The notes under the pieces were generated by a model, which worked only from the letters and a program-made list of their open reading frames with translations, was not told where the DNA came from and did not search any database. Source: FEN-1073 sp963780865 (GTDB lineage: Bacteria > Chloroflexota > Anaerolineae > Anaerolineales > RBG-16-64-43). Taken from it: a DNA stretch of 64,000 nt. The stretch is taken from positions 59,280 to 123,279 of the forward strand of contig CAWADT010000023.1 in assembly GCA_963780865.1 (NCBI GenBank), written 5' to 3'. The position numbers and the translations under genes were made by a program. Shown in pieces: positions 25,459 through 33,714 of the stretch (within the stretch, counting starts at the first letter, position 1; each line of letters begins with the position of its first letter).

Positions 25459-28400
25459 TTATGGCGCCTTTAAGATGTCCTGCACTCGGTTCGGCTGAGT
25501 GTAGTGCACCATCCGGTTGTGGCGTGAATCGCTCACCCAGAGGCCGCCCAGCGGGTCGATCGCCAGGCCGGTGGGAGTATTGAGCGAATTCGGGTCGTCG
25601 CCGCATGCGCCCCACACCGAGAGCACCACGCCGCGTTCGTTGAACTCGATGATGCGGCAACTGCCCGGGTCGGTGAGGTATACATGGTGGACGGAATCCA
25701 CCGCGAGATACGGTTTGGTGTCCGGCGATGTGCCAAACCACCCGCTGACGTCGAAACTCTCCGCGGAGGCGTACGTCCCGTCGGGGTTGGGCGCGAAGAT
25801 CTGCACCCGGTGATTCCAGGTGTCGGCCACGTACACCCGGCCCAATTCGTCCACCGCCAAACCGACCGGCTCGTCCAGCTGGCCGTCGCCGGCGCCGGGT
25901 GTGCCGAATTGTCCGAGGAACTGGCCGTCGGAGGATAGCACCACGACGCGTTTGTTGCCCGTGTCGGCGATGAACACGCGGCCTTGCCCATCCACCGCGA
26001 CGGCCCGCGGACCGTAGAGGGCCAGCGCATCGGTTGTCGTGCCCGGAGGGGCGCCCCACATGGCGAGGAAAGCGCCGTCGGCGGAGAATTTTTGAACGCG
26101 GTGGTTCCAGGTATCGGCCACATAAACCGAACCGTCCGGGCCGACCGCGACTCCCCACGGCTCGTTGAAAGTTCCGCCGGGCGCCGCGCCTTGTTGCACG
26201 TCGGCGAAGCTGCCCCAGGATTTGATCAATTGTCCCTGGGCGTCGAAATGCTCGATGCGGTTGTTGGCCGAATCCGCCACGTACAGACTGCCGTCGGGCG
26301 CCGCGGCGACGCCGCGCGGAACGGAGAGTTGCCCCGGATCGCTCCCGGCTTGCCCGAAGGTTTTATCCGGGACGAGATCGATCCGCGAGAGCTCGTACGG
26401 ATCGGCTCCCGTGGACGCGGTTTGCACCGCGCTGGCTCCGCCGAGGTAATCGAGGACGTCCTTCCGGAAGTAGACGTACATTCCTTCCGAAAGCGACCAG
26501 TTGTCGAGCGTGAATCCGCCGTGCCCCATCACCTGGCCCCACTGGGTGAAATCGCGATTGAGCCAAATCTGGAAAGCGGCTGAACGCACCCGCGGATCGA
26601 AGAGGATCGGCTCGATGTGCCCCCAGGCCAGTTTGAGATATTCCAGGTCCGACATCGGCGGAGGAGAAGCCTGCTTGCTGGCGGCCGCGTTGCTGAGATA
26701 TTCGGAATTGATGTTGTCCCATTTGAGGTTGAAATAATCCTCGTTGTGCCACCACATCCGCACCAACCGGAACCCGACGTAATCCTGTCCGAGAATCGGG
26801 ACCACTTTGTCGTTGTTCTGCTCGCCCACCACGACGATCGCCGCGCGGCGGATGTCCGCCGAGGGATTGGTGTCGAAATCGATTTTATTGGGGTAATGGC
26901 GCAGCGACCACCAGTATGGATAGCGCACCTCGTTGTCGTAAGCCACCACCAGGTCGGTCGTGCCGGTGGTGAGATAGGAGAGCCGCTGGATTTCCTTGAG
27001 TACGATCTTCGGCCCGGTTCCACCGTGGGCATAGGCCATGTATTCGAAGGGGTAGTCGTAGTTGATGTAGGCGGCATAATACGCCGTCCGGGCCGTCAGG
27101 AGAGCCATGACCGAGAGGGCGGCCAGCACCAGCCAGCGCATGCTCCGCGCCGAGCGCGAGCATTCCGTTTCCAAAAAATATCCGATCGCCCAGGCCGCGG
27201 CCAGGATCATCGGCGCGGAGATCAGCATCGTCTGCTGGGGCATCTTCTCGCCGGCGTAGGAGAAAATCATCAGGTTGAACAGCGACCAGAAAAGGAACAA
27301 CGCCAGGGTGGGGACGGGTACCTGGGTTTCGTCCTCTCCCCGGAAAGGCGTGAACGGCCGGCTGGAGGCGGAGGCCCACAGTTTGCGGCGGATCGCGATC
27401 AGGAGCGCGATGACAGCGCCGATGGCCGGCAGATATTCATATATCGGTATCTGCAGGAAGAGGTAATAGAACCACGGCTGGCTGCCGCGCGCATCCCCGT
27501 TCTGCTGGATCCAATATCCCAGATACCGAACCAGCCCGTCGAAAAAGCCTCCGGCGTAGCTGAAGACCGTGGTGAAGAAGAACGCGATGATGCCGAAGAA
27601 GATCAGTGCCAGCACCGGCCATAGTTTGCGGTTCCACCACAGGCCCACCAGAATGGAAATCGCGGCCAGCGGCACAATGTAGAAAAGCGCCGTGTACAGA
27701 TCCTTCGTGCTCACCAAATCGACCAGGCTGACTATATTCGAAAAGTTCATGTCCTGCGGCGCCCGGCCGCCGAACGCTTTTCCGAGCACGTCCATGAAGC
27801 CCGCGGAGGTGAGCGGCAGGAAGAGCGTGCCCAGCAGCACCATCAGGTCGAACGAGCGCTCCCGGCGGATGACCGCTCCAAGGTCCTGAAACAACAGGAC
27901 GAAACCCACTACTCCCGCCGCCAGGCCGATGGCGCCGACCAAAACCCCGGGAATCATCGTCAGCGAATCCGCGTTCTTGAGCATGAAGGCCGCGGCGACA
28001 AGGAAGACCGCCGCCCCCGCCAGGCACGCCAGGAATCGAAGCAAGGTCAGGCGGGCGATGTCTTTGCGGCGGGCCAAGCGGTAGAAGAAATATCCCGCCA
28101 GGAAGCCCATCATCCCGCCGGCGTAGATGTAGGCCGTGGCTTTATCGGTGAAGTGCAGCGCGTTGACGATGGTAAACAAAACCAGCATCTTCGCCTCGCC
28201 GAGCTCGAGGTAGCGCAGGACGGAATAAATGGTCAGCAGCGACCAGACGACGATGAACGCTTCGTTGCGCTGGTACCGTCCGTAATACAGCATGTAGGGC
28301 GAAATCAGGAACAACAAGCCGGCGGCAATCGCCCCCACGCGTCCCAAATACCGCCGGAAGAGGAAGAGCGCGATGCCCACCGTGACGATGCTGAACAGCG

Positions 28401-28728
28401 CTGCGGGCAGCCGCGCGGTGAAATCATTGTCGCCAAAGAGGATGAAGGAAAGCGCGATCAGGTGCATCTGCAGCGGGCCGTGGGTCATCGGGTCGAAATG
28501 GAATCCCTCGCCCTGCGCGAGGGCATAGGAAGGCACAAAGTGGTTCACCTCGTCGTGACTGATCCCGCGGTCTCCCAGCCCATACAGCCGGGTGCCGATG
28601 GCAAGCACCAACAGAACCACGGCGAGAAAGTTTTCCAGATTCCAAGGAAATAGCTTCGCCATGGGCAGGTCCAGGTTAATCCTGGGTTTTGAGGGGGTCT
28701 CGGTGGCGATGATTGGATTGTCAGTCAT
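25459..28728 (-). CDS. Agl23/GT39-like membrane glycosyltransferase fused to NHL propeller
   Basis: A 1,089-residue protein. The first ~650 residues are polytopic (about 10-13 helices) and match the TIGR03663/Agl23-like and GT39 pattern: RGISHDEVNHFV early with the conserved acidic residues, followed by DPMTHGPLQ and YYGRYQRNEA. Such enzymes use a polyprenyl-phosphate sugar and face the outside. The C-terminal ~300 residues are about six NHL repeats (e.g. GVAVGPDGSVYVADTWNHRV), forming a beta propeller outside the membrane. Start set at ATG 28728, with GGAGAG upstream; a longer frame to 28785 lacks a ribosome site. First gene of a three-gene operon. Acceptor and sugar unknown. Confidence 0.88.
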   Translation of the reverse strand: MTDNPIIATETPSKPRINLDLPMAKLFPWNLENFLAVVLLVLAIGTRLYGLGDRGISHDEVNHFVPSYALAQGEGFHFDPMTHGPLQMHLIALSFILFGDNDFTARLPAALFSIVTVGIALFLFRRYLGRVGAIAAGLLFLISPYMLYYGRYQRNEAFIVVWSLLTIYSVLRYLELGEAKMLVLFTIVNALHFTDKATAYIYAGGMMGFLAGYFFYRLARRKDIARLTLLRFLACLAGAAVFLVAAAFMLKNADSLTMIPGVLVGAIGLAAGVVGFVLLFQDLGAVIRRERSFDLMVLLGTLFLPLTSAGFMDVLGKAFGGRAPQDMNFSNIVSLVDLVSTKDLYTALFYIVPLAAISILVGLWWNRKLWPVLALIFFGIIAFFFTTVFSYAGGFFDGLVRYLGYWIQQNGDARGSQPWFYYLFLQIPIYEYLPAIGAVIALLIAIRRKLWASASSRPFTPFRGEDETQVPVPTLALFLFWSLFNLMIFSYAGEKMPQQTMLISAPMILAAAWAIGYFLETECSRSARSMRWLVLAALSVMALLTARTAYYAAYINYDYPFEYMAYAHGGTGPKIVLKEIQRLSYLTTGTTDLVVAYDNEVRYPYWWSLRHYPNKIDFDTNPSADIRRAAIVVVGEQNNDKVVPILGQDYVGFRLVRMWWHNEDYFNLKWDNINSEYLSNAAASKQASPPPMSDLEYLKLAWGHIEPILFDPRVRSAAFQIWLNRDFTQWGQVMGHGGFTLDNWSLSEGMYVYFRKDVLDYLGGASAVQTASTGADPYELSRIDLVPDKTFGQAGSDPGQLSVPRGVAAAPDGSLYVADSANNRIEHFDAQGQLIKSWGSFADVQQGAAPGGTFNEPWGVAVGPDGSVYVADTWNHRVQKFSADGAFLAMWGAPPGTTTDALALYGPRAVAVDGQGRVFIADTGNKRVVVLSSDGQFLGQFGTPGAGDGQLDEPVGLAVDELGRVYVADTWNHRVQIFAPNPDGTYASAESFDVSGWFGTSPDTKPYLAVDSVHHVYLTDPGSCRIIEFNERGVVLSVWGACGDDPNSLNTPTGLAIDPLGGLWVSDSRHNRMVHYTQPNRVQDILKAP

Positions 28729-28847
28729 GAAGTACTCTCCGAAAGCTGGCAGAAAGGTGCGTAATTTCGACCAATTGTATCCCATAACGGTTTTCCATCC
28801 AGTTATCGCAAGCCTAGGAGGATATTTCCATTAATTATCGGGGGTTC

Positions 28848-28886
28848 AAAAAAAGACCCTAAGGTTTTTGGAAACCCTTAGGGTCT
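28848..28886 (-). terminator. Intrinsic terminator after serC
   Basis: On the minus strand AAGACCCTAAGG pairs with CCTTAGGGTCTT and ends in seven T residues, about 60 nt after the serC stop. Confidence 0.93.
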
Positions 28887-28942
28887 TGCTCGTTTCGAAG
28901 TCGCCGTGCGAACGACTGTCGTCAAAAATGATTCGGCCGGTC

Positions 28943-30055
28943 TTACCCGTTCTTCTTCTGAAATTCCTTCATGAACCCGGCCAGCGCTTCGACCGCCGGC
29001 ATCGGCTGGGCATTGTACAGCGATGCCCGGCACCCGCCTACCGACCGGTGGCCTTTGAGCTCGAGCAATCCTTCCGCGGCCGCGTCCTTGGCGAATTTCT
29101 TTTCCAAATCTTCGCTCGGCAGCCGGAAGGTGACGTTCATCCTCGATCGGGAAGCCGGTTCCGCGTGGCCCTTGAAAAATCCACCGCTGCCGTCGATCAC
29201 GCCGTAAATCAACGCGGACTTGGCCTTATTTTGTTTTTCAATCTGCGGCAGGCCGCCGTTATCCAGCAGCCACTTCGCCACCAGACCGACCACGTAGATC
29301 GAGAAGCAGGGCGGGGTGTTGTAGAGCGATTTATTTTCCGCCATCAACTTGTAATCCAGGATCGATACCAGGTTCTCCGGCACGCGCGCTAGCAATTCCT
29401 CGCGCACGATGACGATCGCCACACCGGCCGGGCCGATGTTCTTCTGCGCGCCGGCGTAAATCAGGCCGTACTTGGAGATGTCGAGCGTCCGGCTGACAAA
29501 ATCCGAAGACGAGTCGCACACCAGCGGAACGCCCGCCGGCGGAATGGGCTCGGTCGGCCATTCCACGCCCTGGATGGTTTCGTTTGATGTGAAATAGAGG
29601 TAGGCGGCCTTGGGATCCAGCTTCAGTTCGCTCTGGGCCGGGATGCGGTTGAAGTTGGCCGCTTCGGTGGAGGCGGCGAGGTTGACCGGCCCGCTCTTCT
29701 TCGCTTCCTTGATGGCGGCTTTCGACCAGTTGCCTGTCAGAACGGCGTCAATGGCCGCCCCGGGTGCGCGCAGGTTCATCGGGATCATGCCGAACTGGAG
29801 ACTGGCGCCGCCCTGCAGGAAGAGCACCTTGTAATTAGCCGGCATGCCGTATAGGCTGCGCAGATCCGCTTCGGCCCGGGTGATGATGTCTTCGAATTGG
29901 GCGGACCGGTGGCTCATTTCTAAAACCGACATTCCGGAACCGGCGTAGTTGAGCAATTCCTCCCGCGCCTTTTCCAGCACGGGTTGGGGCAGCACGGCGG
30001 GCCCGGCCGCGAAGTTACAAACGCGCCCCAGCTTCTGATCGGTGTAAATGGTCAT
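28943..30055 (-). CDS. serC: Phosphoserine aminotransferase
   Basis: PLP-dependent class V aminotransferase, 370 residues, full length. It converts 3-phosphohydroxypyruvate and glutamate to phosphoserine in serine biosynthesis. Recognisable segments: FAAGPAVLPQPVL at the N terminus, EMSHRS, LFLQGGASLQF, and the PLP lysine at Lys205 in YAGAQKNIGPAG. Ribosome site AAAGGAGAG before the ATG. It is controlled by the T-box leader directly upstream and closed by its own terminator, so it is a single-gene unit; serA and serB are not in the window. Confidence 0.97.
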   Translation of the reverse strand: MTIYTDQKLGRVCNFAAGPAVLPQPVLEKAREELLNYAGSGMSVLEMSHRSAQFEDIITRAEADLRSLYGMPANYKVLFLQGGASLQFGMIPMNLRAPGAAIDAVLTGNWSKAAIKEAKKSGPVNLAASTEAANFNRIPAQSELKLDPKAAYLYFTSNETIQGVEWPTEPIPPAGVPLVCDSSSDFVSRTLDISKYGLIYAGAQKNIGPAGVAIVIVREELLARVPENLVSILDYKLMAENKSLYNTPPCFSIYVVGLVAKWLLDNGGLPQIEKQNKAKSALIYGVIDGSGGFFKGHAEPASRSRMNVTFRLPSEDLEKKFAKDAAAEGLLELKGHRSVGGCRASLYNAQPMPAVEALAGFMKEFQKKNG

Positions 30056-30099
30056 CTTGTTCTCTCCTTTTGCTTTGTCGTCCGGCGCCGGGTGGGTAG

Positions 30100-30415
30100 A
30101 AAAAAAGAACTCCTCCGTCCGAAGGGACGAGAGGAGTCTCTCGTGGTGCCACCCTACTTGGAAGGCCTTTCGGGATGCCGGAAAACCGCCGGTCGGCCTT
30201 GCTCTTTTGGACGCATATCCGCGCCCTCTGCTGGAATAACGGTCGCAGTTCCGGTCCAGGCTACTTCGGATGTTCCAGGTTGGCCTGGACGACTCGGAGG
30301 CGCTTTGCGGTCCCGCGGTTGGATCGGACTCTCCACCAGGGGAGGAACCCTGTCCGATTCTCTGGGCCCCGTTTGGAGCCGCACGGTCCTCGTCGAAGTC
30401 TTTAAATATGGGATT
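30100..30415 (-). promoter_or_regulatory. T-box leader of serC (probably serine-specific)
   Basis: On the minus strand the conserved T-box sequence AAGTAGGGTGGCACCACGAG (30159-30140) precedes a terminator hairpin (GACTCCTC-GTCC/GGAC-GAGGAGTTC) and a T-run at 30106-30100. Upstream, Stem I is closed by ACTTC (30399-30395) with GAAGT (30267-30263). Next to it lies a UCC triplet (30270-30268) in GGAACATCCGAAG, a candidate serine specifier; AUC or CAU in adjacent registers cannot be excluded without folding. Mechanism by homology: uncharged tRNA-Ser stabilises the antiterminator and serC is transcribed when serine is scarce. Confidence 0.92.
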
Positions 30416-30421
30416 GTGATA

Positions 30422-30451
30422 TTTATAACATAGTCACTTTTACAGAGTCAA
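30422..30451 (-). promoter_or_regulatory. Promoter of the serC T-box transcript
   Basis: On the minus strand TTGACT (30451-30446), an 18-nt spacer, and TGTTATAAA, an extended -10 (30430-30422). Transcription would begin near 30415, directly before the T-box structure. Confidence 0.75.
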
Positions 30452-30467
30452 GACCGGCGTGGCGATC

Positions 30468-30521
30468 AAACCGACGCGGTTTGTCATCCCCGCGTGGTCG
30501 TAGCGGGGACCGCGTCGGTTT
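30468..30521. repeat. Nested inverted repeat after the metzincin-like lipoprotein gene
   Basis: AAACCGACGCGGT and ACCGCGTCGGTTT form the outer arms; CCCCGC and GCGGGG form an inner stem. It begins 4 nt after the stop codon of the lipoprotein gene and may end its transcript. The same 10-bp core appears at the start of the gene. Confidence 0.75.
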
Positions 30522-30524
30522 GCA

Positions 30525-32012
30525 CTACGGCGCCGCGATCCCATACGGCGTGGGATCCAAAATCTCCGGAACCCCGTCGCCGTCGGTATCGATCCATCCC
30601 AGCAGCAACGCGGGAGGGCTCGAGATTCCGCAATTGTCCGAACCGTCTTTTTGCGGGCCGTTCGTGCAGGCCCAGCTATGGGAGGCCGGGTAGCCGAACA
30701 AGTGATACACCTCGTGCCCCAACATCACGCCCGTCAGGCGGTTATCGTCTATCCGAATGCCCGTCCCCTGGAGCTCCGGCGCGGCGTCGATCGTGATTTG
30801 GATATTGGGCTGGGATTGCACGGCGGGGCATCCGTGGAAGGCGTACCCAAACGAGGTTGCCTCGGTGGTTTGTCCGTTCGCGTACCGGAACGTGCCGGCG
30901 GAATCCAAATCCACCTGGGCGATCCACTGATAGGCCGAAGGATCCACCCCGGCGTACTTTTTAATTTGGGCCGGGGTGATGAGCTTCCCCTTCACTTCGC
31001 TGGGAACCGGGATGACTACGCCGGTGGTTTGGATTTGAAGAATGGGCGCGGATCCGGGCCCGGCGGAAGGATAGGCCGCATAGCGGGCGTTGGCGTCCGC
31101 AGTGGCGGATGCCAGATCGGCGAGCAGTTCGTCCTTGCCCACCGTCAGGTTTCCGAAATCGAGGAACACGACCAGCATGGAATAGACGCCCGCCGGCCGG
31201 CACACCGGTTCCTTGTAATAGGATTTTGTTAAATCGACGTTGGTGTTGGGGAAGACCGGCGTGGCCCAGGTTTCGACTTTCCCATCGGAGGAAACTTCCA
31301 CATCGTAGAGCACGTTTTTAATGTAGGCCGTGCTGACCCAGGGATCCTCTACGCCCGGACGGAATTTTCGGGCGATGGCGGGCGCGACGATGTTAATCCC
31401 GAACGTTTTGCTGTAAATGCCCAGTACTTGGTTCCGAATGTCGGCCGGAACTTCGCCCGGCGCGAGAGTCGACGTCGGCGAGATGGACGTGAGCCCCGTA
31501 ACCGTCACAGCGAGAGTGACCGAGGTTGATTCGGATTTGTCCGCGGTTAACGTTTCCAGCTTAAGGTGGTAGGCCCCGGCACCCAACGACGGAGTCCAGG
31601 AAAACCCCGCCCGGAAAGGATCGGTATTGCCGGTGTTGGGAACGAATTGGGCGTAGCCGCCCAGATCGGCCGAAAGCGAGATCCCGGACACGGTTGCGCC
31701 GGAGGCTTCGGCTGAAATCTTGAACGGTACGCCGGGCTTGGCGGCGAGCGTTTGCCCGTCCGCAAGATCGAGGAAGCACAGCTTCAGCGTGCCGTCCGGC
31801 GATTTTGCGCAGGGAGTCGCGGTTGCTGCGGAGGCCGTCGTCGCCGTGCTGGTGGCGACCGTGCCGGCTACCGTCGAGGCGGTCGGCTCGATTTGCGGTG
31901 TCGCCGGGGCGGCGGTTGGAGTGGAAGAGGCTGCGTTGAAATTGCAGGAAAAAAGGAGCAACGCGGGGACCAGGGCGAAAATGGTTCTTCGAAGTCGGGA
32001 GAAGCTATTCAT
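30525..32012 (-). CDS. Metzincin-like metallopeptidase lipoprotein
   Basis: A 495-residue lipoprotein with lipobox LLFSC (Cys near residue 23) and a Thr/Ala-rich spacer to ~residue 65. An Ig-like/Gmad-type region (~70-170) follows, then a catalytic part. The zinc motif is HEVYHLFGYPASH (His433, Glu434, His437, Gly440, His445): it matches the metzincin HExxHxxGxxH plan with two extra residues before the third His. A calcium-type DTDGDGVPE segment lies near the C terminus. It would be a surface-anchored protease with unknown targets. Ribosome site AGGAGG. A palindrome overlaps the promoter, so regulation by a dimeric DNA-binding protein is plausible. Confidence 0.8.
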   Translation of the reverse strand: MNSFSRLRRTIFALVPALLLFSCNFNAASSTPTAAPATPQIEPTASTVAGTVATSTATTASAATATPCAKSPDGTLKLCFLDLADGQTLAAKPGVPFKISAEASGATVSGISLSADLGGYAQFVPNTGNTDPFRAGFSWTPSLGAGAYHLKLETLTADKSESTSVTLAVTVTGLTSISPTSTLAPGEVPADIRNQVLGIYSKTFGINIVAPAIARKFRPGVEDPWVSTAYIKNVLYDVEVSSDGKVETWATPVFPNTNVDLTKSYYKEPVCRPAGVYSMLVVFLDFGNLTVGKDELLADLASATADANARYAAYPSAGPGSAPILQIQTTGVVIPVPSEVKGKLITPAQIKKYAGVDPSAYQWIAQVDLDSAGTFRYANGQTTEATSFGYAFHGCPAVQSQPNIQITIDAAPELQGTGIRIDDNRLTGVMLGHEVYHLFGYPASHSWACTNGPQKDGSDNCGISSPPALLLGWIDTDGDGVPEILDPTPYGIAAP

Positions 32013-32027
32013 CTTGTCCTCCTATGG

Positions 32028-32069
32028 AACCGACGCGGTTATTAAAGCCGCGTCGGTTTACGAAGTCAA
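32028..32069 (-). promoter_or_regulatory. Promoter with overlapping palindromic operator
   Basis: On the minus strand TTGACT (32069-32064), a 17-nt spacer and TTTAAT (32046-32041). An 11-bp perfect inverted repeat, AACCGACGCGG and CCGCGTCGGTT with a 9-nt centre (32028-32058), covers the -10 and most of the spacer, the classic place for a repressor site. Confidence 0.65.
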
Positions 32070-32145
32070 TCCTGAATTCCCTCCGTGTTCCAATCCTATG
32101 GAAAAAAGAAGATGGTTGACACGGTCTGCCCAAGCGGGATGGAGA

Positions 32146-32823
32146 TTAGCCGGCCCCATCGCCGGTGGAGGAAATTTCCATCAACTCGCCGGTGGCGGTG
32201 AAGAGCGTGCGCTCGCAGATGTTCGTCACCCGGTCGGCGAAGCGCTCCAGGTTGTGCGCCACCCATAACAGATGCGTGGCATGATCGATCGAATCGGGGC
32301 TCGCGATCATCTGGTTCACCAGATCGCGGTAGATCAGGTTGTAGAGCTTGTCCACTTCGTCGTCTTCGCGGGGGATGGCTTTGGCGGCCTGGGCGTCTCC
32401 GGCCAGAAACGCCTCGAGCGAATGGCCCAGCATCCGGGTGGAGTGGGTCGCCATGGTGTCGAAATGGTCCAGCAGATCCGGGGGCAGCGGGTCCGGGCCG
32501 AGTAGCGTGATGATGTGGGCGATGCCTTTGACGTAATCACCCATTCGTTCCAGCTCGGTGATCACTTCGAGGATCGCCGCGAGGATCCGCAAATCCCGCG
32601 CCATCGGCTGCTGGGTGGCGATCAGGGTCAGGCAGGATTCTTCGATCGCAAACCGTTTCTTGTTGATGACCTCGTCGTGGGCTTCGATTTTGCGGGCCGC
32701 GGCAAGATCGCGCCGGCGCAGGGCGGAGACGACCTCCAGCAGCGATTGTTCGACCGAGCTCCCGAGTTCGAGGATCTCGTCCTGCAAGCGGTGCAATTGT
32801 TGTTCGAATAGATTGCGGGTCAT
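32146..32823 (-). CDS. phoU: PhoU-family phosphate transport regulator
   Basis: A 225-residue all-alpha protein with the two tandem PhoU three-helix bundles: N-terminal FEQQLHRLQDEILELG, the ERMGDYVKGIA segment, and the second-half ERFADRVTNICE. Both metal-binding E-x-x-x-D signatures are present. PhoU links the Pst phosphate transporter to PhoR signalling and restrains phosphate uptake. No pst or phoR/B genes are nearby, so it is isolated. Start at ATG 32823 with GGAAAGGAG upstream. Confidence 0.94.
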   Translation of the reverse strand: MTRNLFEQQLHRLQDEILELGSSVEQSLLEVVSALRRRDLAAARKIEAHDEVINKKRFAIEESCLTLIATQQPMARDLRILAAILEVITELERMGDYVKGIAHIITLLGPDPLPPDLLDHFDTMATHSTRMLGHSLEAFLAGDAQAAKAIPREDDEVDKLYNLIYRDLVNQMIASPDSIDHATHLLWVAHNLERFADRVTNICERTLFTATGELMEISSTGDGAG

Positions 32824-32958
32824 GGTTCTCCTTTCCGTGCAAGCCCGCGGGAAGAAATTCCCGGCCGGTTCTCGGCCCATCCGGCGTGATTGCATTTTTT
32901 TCCGAAAGGATGCTCCATCCGTCCTCGTCCAGGGGGGATCGTTCATCCCGGGGCGAAG

Positions 32959-32970
32959 TATAATGAGGGT
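32959..32970 (+). promoter_or_regulatory. -10 box for a leaderless DUF4230 mRNA
   Basis: TATAAT at 32959-32964 lies exactly 6 nt before the ATG at 32971, so transcription should begin at or next to the start codon. Confidence 0.6.
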
Positions 32971-33687
32971 ATGACAAAGGCACAAGGTTGGGTTTTAATC
33001 GTCGGCCTTCTCCTGATCGCTGGCATCGCCGCGGTGATGATCGTTTCTGCGATCCGCGCTCCGGTGGACACCATTTCCAATCTGCCCAAGCAGGTATCCA
33101 CCAAGATTGGTGAAATTCTGCATCCCACCCCGACCATTTACCCGGATCCCGTCACCGTGGTCAACCAAATTCGCACGCTGGCCCGGTTGGAAACGGTTCA
33201 GTATACGGTGGAGAAGGTCATCACCGCAGAAAGCGGCCAGGGACCCTTCGGGTTCCTGTTTGGGGACAAACTCCTGTTGGTGGCGCACGGCACCGTGATT
33301 GCCGGGATCGACCTGGGGAAGCTGCAACCGGGTGATGTGCGCATCGACGGGCAGGGGACGATTTACATCGTCATTCCCGCCGCCGAGATTTTCACGTACG
33401 CGCTGGATAACAGCAAAACGTACGTCTATCAACGGGATACCAGCCTGCTCGCGCCGGGAAAGAAAGACCTGGAAACGTCGGCGCGCCAGGCCGCGGAGCA
33501 GCAGATTTACCAGGCGGCTCTCGACGACGGCATCCTGCAAACGGCGCTCATCAATGGCAAAGCCTACCTCCAGCGGTTCCTGCTTTCCATCGGCCTCAAG
33601 CAGGTCGTATTCATCGACGCCACTCCCGTCCCGGCCGGATCGACGGTCATCCCCCAGCCGACGCCTACGCTTACCCCCACGCCCTAG
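32971..33687 (+). CDS. DUF4230-domain membrane-anchored protein
   Basis: A 238-residue protein with one N-terminal transmembrane helix (~6-26), a linker, a DUF4230 domain (~60-215) and a short Thr/Pro tail. The segments TVQYTVEKVI, LLLVAHGTVIAGIDL, IYIVIPAAEIFTYALD and the helical AARQ-AEQQIYQAALDDGIL stretch fit the family. DUF4230 proteins are envelope-facing and of unknown function. A Gmad2-type lipoprotein gene follows 27 nt later and is likely co-transcribed. Confidence 0.88.
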   Translation: MTKAQGWVLIVGLLLIAGIAAVMIVSAIRAPVDTISNLPKQVSTKIGEILHPTPTIYPDPVTVVNQIRTLARLETVQYTVEKVITAESGQGPFGFLFGDKLLLVAHGTVIAGIDLGKLQPGDVRIDGQGTIYIVIPAAEIFTYALDNSKTYVYQRDTSLLAPGKKDLETSARQAAEQQIYQAALDDGILQTALINGKAYLQRFLLSIGLKQVVFIDATPVPAGSTVIPQPTPTLTPTP

Positions 33688-33714
33688 CGCCCGGCGGTAA
33701 TCCGTTTCGCCATC

